Below are positions 37,480 through 48,179 of a stretch of DNA of 64,000 bases, piece after piece; the first letter of the stretch is position 1; each line of letters starts with the position of its first letter. The notes under the pieces were generated by a model. It was given only the letters and a program-made list of their open reading frames with translations. It ran no database searches and was not told the DNA's origin. The position numbers and the translations under genes are program-made. The DNA is from Ampelomyces quisqualis (lineage: Eukaryota > Ascomycota > Dothideomycetes > Pleosporales > Phaeosphaeriaceae). The stretch lies in NCBI GenBank assembly GCA_018398575.1, contig JAGTXZ010000002.1:188501-252500 (forward strand), written 5' to 3'.

Positions 37480-40220
37480 TTATTACATTTTTATTACGCT
37501 TGCTAGTCTAAGAAACAAGAAGGTCTTAATCTCTTTCTCTATAGGCGCTGCTTATACTAAGAAGTCTAGAGTAGTGCACTATACAATAGGGTTGCAGATT
37601 CTCTAATATTACTTTCTCTATTACCCTTCTACTTCTTATTGCTTATCTAATTCTTAAAACGTTAGATTTGTAAGCTAGTTAGACTAGCAAAATTAATAGG
37701 ATCTAGAAGCTGAAGTAGATTCTAGACACTCTTAGTACTTTGTTAGGATCCTGCAGTTAGTAATTATAGTGTAAAACAGTTTAGTTATACGTTCTCCTTA
37801 GTAATTGCGTGTTTTACAACTATAATCTTCTAGATTGTTTCTACTCTTAGCCTATACTATTAGTCTTCTAGGACGTCTCTTATAGTATTAAACAAGCGCT
37901 TAACCCTAACTTCTGTAAGCTGTACAGCTAGTACGTCTTTAGCAACCTAGGCTAGGCGTAGGTATATTTCTGTGTTAGCCTGCTACTAGACAAGTATATT
38001 TAATAAATCCTTATAATCTTCTTTACTAGTTAGAGAAGTGCTAAGGTAGCAGAGAGCTTCTGCACAGAGTAGTCTAATGCTTGTGTTAGTTTTATAAGAG
38101 AGATTAGCACTTAACCTACTAGACTGTGTTCTTTAGGAGAGAAGCCTTCTAAACTACTAGTGTTTAGGTAAACGCTGTAGTTGCAAAGGACAAACTAGAG
38201 TGTAGTCTTTATTTATTACTATAGAGTTGTTCTTGTATTAATTAATATAGTCTAGGAACTAACGCTAGTATATACGTTTAAAGTCTAGTTTCTATATATT
38301 CTTCTTGGTGTTTTTAGCAGTGCGCTATAATAAACCTGTGTAATAAACATAGTTCCTACCTTATATACAGTAAGCTTTTAAGATAGATTAAGGACAGTCG
38401 CAACGTTGTAAAGATATCTCTGTTTCTTATCTGTGCGTAAATAATACTTTAACAACTTCTTCTTGTCTTTCTCTACTACTGCCTTTACTATTACTAGCTA
38501 CTCCTTATAATAGCTAGTCTTATCCTCCTTGTAAGATAGCTTAGTTGTTATTTAATCTAAAAAGTTAAAAAGTTTGTTATACATTAACTAGATATATAGG
38601 GCCTAAGGTGTGTTGCTTTTACTAATTCTGTTAGTAGCTATTTTAAAGTTTGCTAGTATGCGTGTTATTGCCCTAAGGTGTAACTACTTAGTAGGTGCTA
38701 GCTAAAGCCTTTTAAAGTTCTTAAAGTCTGTAACTGCGTTATTGTTCTGTAAATTACTACTCCTACCTTACAGGGCCTAATTGAGTGTAATCTCTTGCTC
38801 TAGCTACTTGTTAATATAAGTAGCTAGGGAGCAGGCGCGCTTGCACATATTATAGGTTAAATTCCACCTAGTCTTAATATCTTAGATTACACAGAGTTAA
38901 TTTTTTAGCAGTATATTAGATTGTACCTTTAGGAATTATTTAAAACGTTAAGGAGACAAATTAATAGCAATATAAATTACCTAGATCTAGGAAGAGCTTA
39001 GTGCGTGATAAAGAATTGTAATAAAGGGTGTAACATACCTTTTATAATAAGTTTAGCACTAATATGCTATTATTAATCTAGTAAACGTAATAGCGTTGTA
39101 GCTGCTAAGCTCCTTTAATCTTAGGCAAGGCTATTAACCTTAGGTAGGCTATAATGTCCTGCACTACTAGGTTAATAATATAGGCAAGGTATAGTACAGT
39201 GTTTTCCTTTGCGTTCTAAGAAACCCCCTTATTAGCAAGATTGCTTTCTAGGCTTCTGCTAAGAGTCCTATTGTTTAAAGCGTTGTTGCAGGTAACTACT
39301 AGTAATTGTTTTAATATTTTTGTATTTTTAAGTACTTATATAAGATTAGTTGCTATAGAAACCCTAGTGTGCTGCTTATGCAAGGGCACAAAATCTAATA
39401 GAACCTCTTTTATCTGCTAGCTTATGTTAATATAATAGGCTTTAATAGCCAAAAAGCTTAAGTAGTTAGTAGTAGACTAGGCGTTAAGGGCAATTAAGAT
39501 TTTTGTTAACTTACTAAGATTAGAAAGAAGGTTTTTGGTTACCTGCTTATATTGTTCTTAAAGCATAAGAGTAAACTTATAACAGCTAGGTATAGTAGTG
39601 CTAGGCTAGAGAAACTCTACAAAGTAGCAAAATAAGAGTTACCCTAATATTCAAAAGGACTAGTTTCTATCAAGAAGTATGCGTACAATTTCTAGTTTAA
39701 ATTGCTGTGTAGTAAACAGTTACAGAAGTTGTAGACGTAATAGTATAACAACTAGAAGAGGCTACCTTATGTAGATAGATTCTATAACATCTCTGCAACT
39801 ATTAGACTAAAGGTAGTTACTAAGGTGTTTTGTTCTTATATGCTTGTTAGTTAAGTGTTAAAGTACGTGCCTACAGTTTAGGCAATATACGTGTAGTTTG
39901 CTACTATTAATATAGGCTTCTTTTCTAAATTAAGTCTATATTATTGCAGAACGTTTGGCTCTATCCTATTGTAGATTAGAATTATTAGAGTCTTAGGCCT
40001 ATAACGTGTTCTGCTACAAGGCATCTTATGCAGCACATACAGTTGCATTGTCTTAAATTAGCTGCCTAAAGACAGAAACTGTTCTCTTAATTCTAGACTT
40101 AAAGATTTAGGGGGCGTTAAGTAAAAGATTATAGAGTATTTTAGGCAGATTAGAGTATAGGTTGTCTAAGAGTAAGAGAGGGTTGCTTAGGTCTATTTGT
40201 GTAATAAAAAAGTGTAATAA
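37480..40220 (-). mobile_element. Element F: hAT-type DNA transposon remnant
   Basis: Minus-strand translation of about 38,880-38,590 gives KTRWNLTYNMCKRA, then a LEQE-type stretch and a FKNFKRL...LANFKIATNRISKSNTPQAL series. This corresponds to the RWNSTY...LKPF..AT..LS.SKYPT pattern of hAT transposases. Further upstream (about 39,280-39,130) VLYLAYIINLVVQDI matches the CxxHxLNLxV segment of the same family, with Cys and His read as Tyr. The C-terminal dimerisation part near 37,700-37,500 is too damaged to confirm. Possible inverted ends built from paired TTATTAC motifs occur at 37,479-37,500 and 40,199-40,220. No 8-bp duplication was found, so the ends are uncertain. Confidence 0.68.
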
Positions 40221-40479
40221 CTAAGTATTAATATCTTATAGAAAAGGAGTAGTAAATTACAGTAATAATAGAATAGCAATACTACAGTGCAGTGTTACTT
40301 TAAGTAAGAGAAGTAGTTGTTCTACTAGAGGCGTTATTCCTCTAGTTAGGGGGCAGATAGTAGGGCTAAACTTTTAGAAATTAAGAAATTAGGTTTTACA
40401 GTAGTAGCAAAATTTTCTAGTCTTAACTACATTAGGTAATAATATACAGTAACTTTAATTATACATGTTACTTAGCGTC

Positions 40480-41650
40480 TAAACAGCCCTCTCAAGTACT
40501 ATTAGAGAACCTCTTCTAAGTGCTGTTGGTCTAATTCTTGTTCTTCTTATCTTTATATTTATTAGGCAGTGTCTTATAGTATGCCTCTAGCTCTTTACTA
40601 GAATTGTTAACCTCTTTCTTACATTTAGTATTATTGCGTCCCTTAACGTATAGCCTATTACTATAGAGCTCTAGAGGCTAATTAAACTTAGGGGGGGGGT
40701 GTAGGCTTACGTCTTCTAGCAGACTAGTTAGAATAAGTATGTAATAAAACAACGTAATAAACTTACTGCTAATTCTAATTAGTAACTAGAGCTAACTTGT
40801 TAGGCCTTAGCTTATTGCGAAATTTTAGCTATTTAGCCTTAGCCTATAGTTTCTTAAAGCTATTTCTCTTAAGAAGATATACTAGCCTACAAGTATACTC
40901 CTTTTAGAGTATTCCCTCTACAGCTCTACTAGGCCCAAAAACGCAGGTGTAAGCTTAAGCTAACAATTTTTTTTGCATTAAGTCTAAAATTGCAGAAGAG
41001 GACCCCTTAATAACAATATTATAGGCGCGTATATCAATTTCAATTTAGATAGCCTCTTATTTTTAATTAACTTAAGCAATAGAAGCTGTTAACTACTTAG
41101 CTTTACATATAAGTAAAACTAACGTAATAAAAAGGTGTAATAACTTACTAGACTGCTTGCTATTAAAACGCTTTGCTGCCTAGGCCTTAAGCTTATGCTT
41201 AAGTTTCTTAACTTGTTGCCTTAAAGACAACGCTGTATACCTATTACCTCTCTTAACCTTCTTCTTAAGCTAGTATTTAGCTAATTAGTCTAAGGATTTA
41301 GCCTTTGCAATAGCAGCTAGCTCCCTAGATTACATAGCGCTGCTGCTAAGATACCTACTAGAGTTAACTTAGAAATTTGTTAGGCAGCCTTACTTTAGAG
41401 TATTACTACTATAAGAGTTAAGAATATAGCTAATCTCCTTATCTCTAGAAGCAAAACCCTAGACAAATTAGTATAATTTATAGTAAAGTTCTAAGAATAT
41501 TACTATTGTAAGCTAGGCCTACTCCTCTTCCTTAAAATTTAGCGGAATTTAAACAGAAATAGGCGGCAGAAAGCTCTTAGGCTTATTAACAACCTTAATT
41601 TCCTTAGACTTAACAGATTCTATAGTAATAAGTGTAATAAAGCAATGCAA
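40480..41650 (-). pseudogene. Unrecognised Lys-rich gene remnant
   Basis: Minus strand. From about 41,635 down, the frame reads ESVKSKEIKVVNKPKSFLPP, then an acidic KEEE stretch and a LTIVIFLELYYKLY...FASRDKEISYILNS helix-rich part. A basic LAKYQLKKKVKRGNRYTALSLRQQVKKLKHKLK segment follows to about 41,170. After a GTAAGTTATTACACC junction (41,150-41,136) further basic sequence continues, including RRNNTKCKKEVNNSSKELEAYYK-like residues at about 40,650-40,550. Few stops given the RIP load. It has the look of a nuclear protein but matches no family I recognise. It is divergent from the H3-like pseudogene to its right, with about 430 bp between them. Confidence 0.45.
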
Positions 41651-42078
41651 TCAAGCGCGTTACTATTACAGACATATAGCTTTAGTGTTTTATTTTAGCA
41701 GCCTACAACTAATAACGCAGTAAGTTAGTCTGTGCGCACATAGGCTACTAGCGTGCTTTCTGCCTACTGCCTGCGCTTACTGCTATCTAGCCTATTTTAC
41801 ATAAATAATAAATAAGTCTATAGAAATCTACCCTTTAATTTTAATATATAGCTAGAATAAAAGCTAGCGCAATTTTAGGTAGGCCTGTAAGTTAACACAG
41901 TTTTTTATTACGTTCTAGTCTTTTGGTAGCGCTGCTAGTTTCAAATTAGCTCCTGCAGAAATTTTATACTAAGATCTAATTTCTTGCGCTAAGCCTGCTT
42001 ACTGCTTATTTACTAGGCACTAAAACAACCTAAATTATTACAATATTAAATCTACAACTCTACAATACTACTACTATA

Positions 42079-42609
42079 GCTCTAAGAAAACGCAAATCCA
42101 AAGTTAATAACGCTGTTACTAGGGGCACTATAGTTACTAAAGACCTAGCTAGCAAGGCTGCTAGAAAATCTGCTAGGAAAAGCTTAGCCGCAAAAACTTA
42201 AAAAGCAGCTCCTAAAAAAAAAGGCACCTTAAGCTAGGCAGTAGGTTATTACAATTCTTTATTACACTTACTTACTTACTGCCTAAAGCTGTGTTGCTTA
42301 GAGAGATCTACTAATACTAGAGGTCTACTAAGCTTCTTATCTGTAAGCTGCCCTTCTAGTAACTCCTGCGCAAAATAGCTTAAGACTGCACCTAAACTAC
42401 TAGTAGTAATATTTGCTTTTAAAAATTAGCTGTTAAGGTAGCTTAAGAGGCTGCTAAGGCCTATACAGTTAGCTTTTTCAAGGGTTTGTTTTCTTTACCT
42501 TCTTCTAACAAAATTCTAACTTAATATAGATATAAACATAAACGTAATTTACGCAAAAAGAGTTACTATATAGGCAAAGGATGTTAGTCTTATACTAAGG
42601 TACTATTAG
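42079..42609 (+). pseudogene. Histone H3-like gene with two introns, RIPped
   Basis: Exon 1 (42,079-42,244) encodes a basic tail containing DLASKAARKSAR, almost the LASKAARKSAP of H3. Exon 2 (42,289-42,483) starts AVLLREI and continues RSTKLLICKLPF, LLRKIA and EAAKAYTVSFFK in one frame: the alpha-N helix, helix 1 and helix 2 of the H3 fold. Exon 3 (42,530-42,609) gives DININVIYAKRVTI-stop-AKDVSL, matching the AKRVTI...KDIQL end. The frame is kept if 42,245-42,288 and 42,484-42,529 (ending TAATATAG, CTAAC branch-like site) are removed. Stops are at Gln/Arg/Trp-type positions. Between helix 1 and helix 2 there are about four more residues than in canonical H3, a feature of centromeric H3, although the tail looks canonical. 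Not functional as it stands; N terminus uncertain. Confidence 0.78.
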
Positions 42610-42649
42610 AAGTTAAGCTCTTATTAAGCAATTGCGTAGTAGTTCTAGA

Positions 42650-43506
42650 ATCTTCTATATTTATGTATATTAGAAATAAAGATCTAATTCTCTATTCTCT
42701 ATAATAAAAATCTGTAATTACTGTGCTATTTTTGATATTTCTAGCAGAGTTTTGGCCCTGTAAAATCTTGCATATATTTAGAAACTTAATTTTATAAAAT
42801 TAGTAGGTACATACTTCTAATTTTATTTAATCGCGCAAAAGTTATGCAACCTAACCCTAACCTGTAATTAATTACCTCTAACCTAACGTCTACCTACTTT
42901 TAGCGTAGATTATATAGGTAGGGGTTGGGTTAGGGGTAAGGTCTTACGTAAAGGTACTTAACCCTAACCTAACCTCTACCTATTTACTGCCGTAGCTTAG
43001 ACAAGAGTATTTAAGAGAATTATTCTAAGTATCTTATCTAAAATCTAGATTAATGCCTGCTAATAGTCTTACAAAGAACCTTACCTATTAATAATATCTA
43101 AAGTTTAAGTAGCTACTTAACCTTAAGAATATAAGTAAGTTACTTATAGAATAACAATTAGGAAATAAAGAGATTAATTTAACTTTTAATTAGCTACTTA
43201 TTATTCTACTTACTCTTATCTTAAGATTACTATAGGATCTAAGTAGAGTAAATACGCAAGAACTAGACTATAAGTAGCAAATTATACGCAAAACTACCTA
43301 GAAACTAGCCTCTATAAAGTTAAAGACCTTGTTACTTATCTTATAAGCCTAAGTATAACGCTTAATAATTACTATAGTTAAAGCTCTAATTCTGTAACTA
43401 TAAGATAGTATATCTCTTACGCCCTCTATATAATTAGGTAATAGAAATAACAGCTAATTATACGCTAGTTTTTAACGCTTAGGTATTAGAATCTAAGTAG
43501 CCTAAA
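42650..43506. other. Intergenic RIPped sequence with a foldback of CCCTAACC-like motifs
   Basis: No gene recognised. Bases 42,838-42,990 contain alternating CCTAACCCTAACC and GGGGTTGGGTTAGGGG-like words that can fold back. The same unit occurs inverted at about 63,810-63,975, so it is a dispersed repeat and not a telomere. The rest is AT-rich with stops in all frames. Confidence 0.45.
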
Positions 43507-43751
43507 TGTTAAGACTGTTAGTCTAGTAGCAAACAATAAGAATACTAGTGTAAACTAAAGGTACAGCTAAAGTTAGATTTTGCAGATAAGTGCAGAGTTG
43601 CTTTAGATACAGAAAGTATTGTTACTAAGACAGTAAAGGCTAAGGCTTTCTAAAAAGAGTAACAATAGTTAAATAGCTAGTTACTAACTTAAGCGTCTGT
43701 AACATAAGTTAAATACAATAATCTATAAGGGTTTATTATAGTTCCTATATA
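43507..43751 (-). repeat. Element G 3' LTR (left)
   Basis: 245 bp, begins TGTTAAGACTGTTAG and ends TTCCTATATA. It aligns with 57,876-58,123. Directly inside it, CTAAGGCTTTTTGC is the complement of a purine-rich tract, consistent with a minus-strand polypurine tract. Confidence 0.88.
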
Positions 43752-43774
43752 CTAAGGCTTTTTGCAAAGTACTA

Positions 43775-43850
43775 AGTAGTACTAATTACTACTAACTACT
43801 AATTACTAATTACTAATTAGTTTGCTTAGTAGCGCTAAGACTACTAATTA
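43775..43850. repeat. Short ACTAATTA tandem repeat
   Basis: Imperfect tandem ACTACTAATT/ACTAATT units just inside the left LTR of element G. Likely slippage-prone low-complexity sequence. Confidence 0.6.
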
Positions 43851-44198
43851 CTTTGCATAGCAACCTAGGAGCGCGTAGTGTCCTAGGTCTACTAGCGTTC
43901 TAAGACATAGGTTCCTAAGAAGGTACAACTAAGAGTAGTTAATATAGAAAACAATTCTCTTTGTCTATACTTTTTTCTAAAGGCCTGTCTTAGAACTACT
44001 CTAGTTCTAAGTTCTAAGGTGTCCTAGGACAGACTATAACACTATTCTCTTCCTCTCTAAGTTTGTCCTTAAACCTTAGGCTAATAATAAGTAAGGTTCT
44101 AGTTTTAGGTTCTTAGTTATATAACTAGCTGCTTAGCTTATATTTAAGGCAGGCCTTGTGTTCTAAGCTAGGCTAGCTGCTGTTCTTTTCTTCTTACT

Positions 44199-44550
44199 AT
44201 GCCTTAGCAGCCTACTAAATCTAGCACTATACGTTATTATTGTTTATTTAAATTTATTAAGTCCTTAAGCAAAGTTGTAGTCTAAAACTGCGCAATATAT
44301 GTAAAGAACAAGCGCGTTTGCAAGGTTTATGTTTGTTCTAGAAAGTGTAGTAAATATATTTATTATAGTTAGCGCTGCAACGTTTGTGTAACCTAGAAGA
44401 GTTTACACGTTTAGCAGCTAAGAAGAAAAGGTTGCAAAAACAAATCTAAGAATTACATAATACGCAAGAATCTGCGTTTAAAGCGTATAAGAAGGTATTA
44501 GAGAATCTGTAGGTAGCGCGCGTACGTAAGAAGTAGTTACATTAGCAAAT
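44199..44550 (+). pseudogene. Antisense accessory gene of element G: six-Cys cluster plus coiled coil
   Basis: Plus strand, opposite gag-pol. It starts at ATG 44,199 (MP-stop-QPTKSSTIRYY). At about 44,285-44,385 the frame gives C-x2-[Y]-x6-C-x8-C-x2-[Y]-x6-C. Both Tyr codons are TAT, one RIP transition from TGT, so the original was probably C-x2-C-x6-C-x8-C-x2-C-x6-C. This spacing fits the fungal Zn(II)2Cys6 consensus, and the first loop is basic (VKNKRV). A helical stretch follows (KKRLQKQI, then ELHNTQESAFKAYKKVLENL, then RKKQL), typical of a coiled coil. The frame is broken at about 44,555 by a later insertion. DNA binding is inference. Confidence 0.65.
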
Positions 44551-44752
44551 AGATTTAATTCATTGTTGCGTCAGGAAAATACAACGTTGGCGACATCTGC
44601 AACATTAGCGACACTGTTAGAACAGTTAACCAGATAGTTCTTGACCGTACTTGACTGTCCCTAGGGTCCCCTATTTGTTCTGGCCGCCTAATTAGACAAA
44701 AACGCCCAAATTGATCCACCTGATCCACTGGACCCACTTGCCCCACCTGCGC

Positions 44753-45182
44753 GATTACGTAATTATTCTAAAAACCTAAAATATAGAGCTTAATTCCCTC
44801 TTTAAAACGCACTATTCAGAATTTTTATAGCTGCTCTAGTTGCTAAGATGCACGGCAGTAAAGTTTGTAACTTTTTAATGTTCTTTGCCAAGGCCTGTTT
44901 TTGCTAAAGCTCTAGCACTTTAACAAGATAATATATTATATTTTTTATAAAAGAAATAGTAACTAAAGTGCAGATTTTACTCTAGAACATTTTATTATAT
45001 TATATTATGTAGCAGGTGCGTAGATCTGTTGTGTTAAACGTACTTTAAAGTTTTTTTAAAAAAGTTTATAACTTCAACGCGCTATATCTCAAGAACTAGA
45101 GCAGCTACAAAAATTCTAAATAGTGCATTTTAAAGAGGGAATTCTGCTCTATATTTTGTATTTTTAGGTTACTTACGTAATC
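44753..45182. mobile_element. MITE-like element with about 100-bp terminal inverted repeats
   Basis: The left arm 44,753-44,855 and right arm 45,078-45,182 are reverse complements over about 100 bp with few mismatches and small indels. Both ends carry TTACGTAA, an 8-bp palindrome, so it cannot be decided whether it is part of the repeats or a target duplication. The middle is AT-rich and has no coding capacity. This layout fits a non-autonomous DNA transposon. It looks younger than the surrounding RIPped sequence. Confidence 0.75.
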
Positions 45183-45208
45183 ATAAAAATACAGCTATAT
45201 GTAAAATT

Positions 45209-45262
45209 GGCAACATTAGCAACTCTGTTAGATCTGGCGACTCTAGCAACTCTGTTAGGTTG
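45209..45262. repeat. Two tandem 27-bp repeats
   Basis: Units 45,209-45,235 and 45,236-45,262 share the core TAGCAACTCTGTTAG and start GGCAAC or GGCGAC. Related words (GGCGACATCTGCAACATTAGCG) are found at 44,590-44,614 on the other side of the inverted-repeat element, which suggests that the latter was inserted into the repeat-bearing sequence. Confidence 0.65.
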
Positions 45263-45409
45263 CTGTTAGGTCGCTATTAGGTTGCTAGCAACTAGAAGTA
45301 AGTAGGGCGACTTTGGCGAGTTGTCTGGTAGACAGTATTGCTGTTGGGCCGCTGCGGGTCGCAGCGATTAGGCTAACCAGAATAATCTTAAATTTTCCTA
45401 ACGTGCGCA

Positions 45410-47528
45410 GACAATATAAGAGCAGTAGAAGGTTAAGAAATTAAAAAGTTAGAGCAGGGTAAGTTATCTAAGGTTAGGTTTTTTAACAAAGTGCCTAAAA
45501 ACAACTTTAATCTCTACCTGTTGCCTAGTACTTAAGGCGCTTTTAAGAGGTTTCTCTTAGATGCCTAAGAGACTTCTTTTAATACTAGGCTAGCAGTTAG
45601 TAGTAGTTTATAAGGTTTGTTTCTAGTTCTTATGTATTGTCTGAGTTGTTGTACCCTAACTATTTAACTAGGAATTCTTTATTGTAATTATTACCTTAGT
45701 GCGTAATAACTTTCTTAACTTTAATCTTATTTTCTTTTTTAGTCTTATAGCAGAATATTTGTTGTAATAGTGTTTCTAGGTTAGCTAGCTCTAGTAGGCT
45801 TACGTAGAATCTAGAGTAGATCTTTGCATCTAGTAGAAGCTTAAGTGTATATATAACTAGTCTATTTCTTTTTAAAATTAAAAACAGTCTAACTTTTATA
45901 TAGTTAAGTCCTTTGCTTAGTTATTTTATACGTAGATTTTTAGTGTAGAGATACACCTTATCCTTCTCTTTTAGCTAAAGTACTAGTTTTTATCTTCTAT
46001 TAACATATAAGATGCTTTGTGTCTAAGCGTGTTATATTTGTTCTTCTGTTTTAGTAGAGGTTTTCTTTATTTCTTCTGCTGTCTGTGTAGTAGCTTTAGC
46101 CTTTAGGCTAGGCAATATTCTTATAAAAAGATTTAGATGTTATCTGTAGTTTGCAAAGTATAGCGTCTTACTTATAGCTTTAGACAATTTGTTATTGTAG
46201 GCTAACTGTGCTATTAGTAGTAGTAAAACCTAATTTGTCTGTTATAAGTTACTATCTATCTTAAGATATATCTTTATAGTTCTGTTTGTTCTTTCTGTTT
46301 AGCTATCTGTTTGGAAGTAATAAGCTGTTAATAGCTTTTGTTACGTTCTTATTTCTGCTATTAAGATAGTCTAATAATTTAACGTAAAGAGTTTATCTTA
46401 ATTACCAATAATTAACTTTAGTATACTATAGTATCTAATAAGTCTATGCTTAAGTACGTGTGCTAGTTAAATAGCTATGTAGTCTTATTAAAAGAGTAGC
46501 ATTATAGCGTATTTAGTAAAGCAATCTACTATAGCTATAATAGCGTTATAGAATAATTTTGTAGCAGAGTCTTTTAATCGTAGTAGTTCTATTATAAAGT
46601 CTATTAATATGTTAGTCTAAGAGTTAGTTAGAAGTTCTATTAGCTATGTTTTTTATAAGGTGCGTGTGTGCTGTGTTTGTTACGTTAACAGTCTGTACAT
46701 TTTCAATGTAAGTACTTACTTTATCCTTTATATTCTTAAACTAGTAATTTTATTAATTTAGTTCTATAGTTTAGCTTACTCTAGAATAACTGTGTACTAC
46801 GTTATTATAGTGTTATTATATAATTAATTCCTATAGTTCTTCTAGAACATTAATTCTAATTTTTATTATTAGGTTATTAATATATCTTGTTAGTTTAAGA
46901 GATCTATTGTCTTGTCTTTTAAGAATACTTAAGCTGTTAATAGTTTTAGTTCTAGCAATATTTAATCTTTAGCTAAAAGCGTCTACTCTGCTATTATCCT
47001 TTTTAAGTATATAGACAATTTTAAACTTATACTGTCTTAATATCTCTAACTATTATACTTGTCTCTAATTAAGTACTTTAGTAGTAGTAAAGGTTGTTAA
47101 GTTTTTACAGTTTAAGTATATTATAAGATCTAAGCAACTCTTTGCGTAGATTCTCTAATGTTTAAGTGCTACTACAATTATAAGTAATTTCTTATTATAT
47201 ATATTGTAATTTTCTTCTAGTAGTATAAACTTTTATAAGTCGTAGGCTATAGAGTGCTATTTTTTATCTTATTTCTGTTTTATATATATTTTAATTACTT
47301 AGTCTAATGCGTTAGTTTTAAATCTAAGCAGTTATTTGCTTCTAAATATAATAAAAACAGGTAGTACTATACAAGCGTCTTTAAGCGCCTTAAATACTTA
47401 GCTTTATTCTTTTATCTATTTCTAAGGTATATGTTTTTATATAAGTTTAGTAAGTAGCATTATAATTAGTAAGAAGTTTTAGGTAAACTATTAATTAAAG
47501 TTAACAAAGCTTAGAAAGGATTTGATAT
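45410..47528 (-). pseudogene. Element G pol, 3' part: RT thumb, RNase H, integrase
   Basis: Minus strand. At 47,525-47,460 the frame gives SFLSFVNFN, the FLGFVNFYRRFI region at the end of gypsy RT. At about 46,625-46,540 come LIDFIIELLRLKDSAT and IIAIVDCFTKY, the integrase core. At about 46,330-46,260 AYYFQTDS-stop-TERTNRTIK is the HPQTDGQTER motif. RNase H lies between by order. RIP stops throughout. Confidence 0.75.
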
Positions 47529-47746
47529 TATAGAAGCTAAGCAATACTATAGATTAGATTGTTATAAGTAAAAAAGATTGTATCACTTGTTCTATACTAT
47601 ATAAGGATCAATCAGATTAAATACACTAAGCTAAGAAACAGCTTAATAAGTTAGTCTAGTCCTAAATAGATTCTATCTTATTAGTAACATGCTTGGTTAT
47701 TACACGTAACAACCTTGTAATCTGCTAATTTACATCCTTTACTACA
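47529..47746 (-). repeat. Element H 3' LTR (left)
   Basis: 218 bp, begins TATAGAAGCTAAGC and ends CCTTTACTACA. It differs from its partner almost only by transitions. Confidence 0.93.
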
Positions 47747-48179
47747 CACCCCCTAGATTAGGCAAACTTGTTAGCTTGCCTAATCTGTTTAGTAGAGTAG
47801 AAGTAGTAATTGAGGTAAACAGCAATACTACTCTATGTTGCAGGCGTTGCGTCGCTCTATTTATCAGCTTAAACGTAAGTTATTAGCGCATAAATCCCTA
47901 ATTATTTACTATTTATGTAACCAAATCTAATATTAGTGTCGTCTGTCCAAAAATATAGCCTACGTTATCTCCTAAGGCCTTATGTGTAGGTTTGTAAGCG
48001 AGCAGTCTATAGGATAGGTGCAAACAGACTATTAGAGTTGACAAGAAGAAGCTTTGCTCTAGTTTGTGCTTGCGCTGCGCCTCTTAGTTCGCTAATAAGT
48101 AAGGCAACAGCTACTGCTACAGCAGAGCTAGATTAATAATAAGTAAGCGTTGCACAGCTTACCTAAACTATTCTTGCGT

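Larger units (their letters stand above)
44555..45405. mobile_element. Little-RIPped insertion in element G
   Basis: About 850 bp whose base use differs sharply from its surroundings: CA, TG and CAG words are common (for example TGATCCACCTGATCCACTGG at 44,712). It splits the antisense gene of G. Partial inverted similarity of its edges (GTCAGGAAAAT at 44,569 and ATTTTCCTAAC at 45,391) hints at terminal inverted repeats. It contains a 430-bp inverted-repeat element and 27-bp tandem repeats. No credible gene; a 63-codon minus-strand frame at 44,746-44,555 has no family likeness. Confidence 0.55.

Noticed and set aside
43775..43850. CRISPR-like or satellite array
   Set aside because: Units are 7-10 bp, imperfect and without spacers; simple slippage repeat in a eukaryotic genome.
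44555..44746. 63-codon minus-strand frame in the little-RIPped island
   Set aside because: Repeats of GTGGA/CAGGT-type words give the translation its pattern; no start context, homologue-like motif or extension.
45410..47528. A second independent gypsy element separate from 54,484-57,850
   Set aside because: The RT thumb at 47,525 continues the RT at 54,484 once element H and its GATAT duplication are taken out, and the outer LTRs match, so it is one element.
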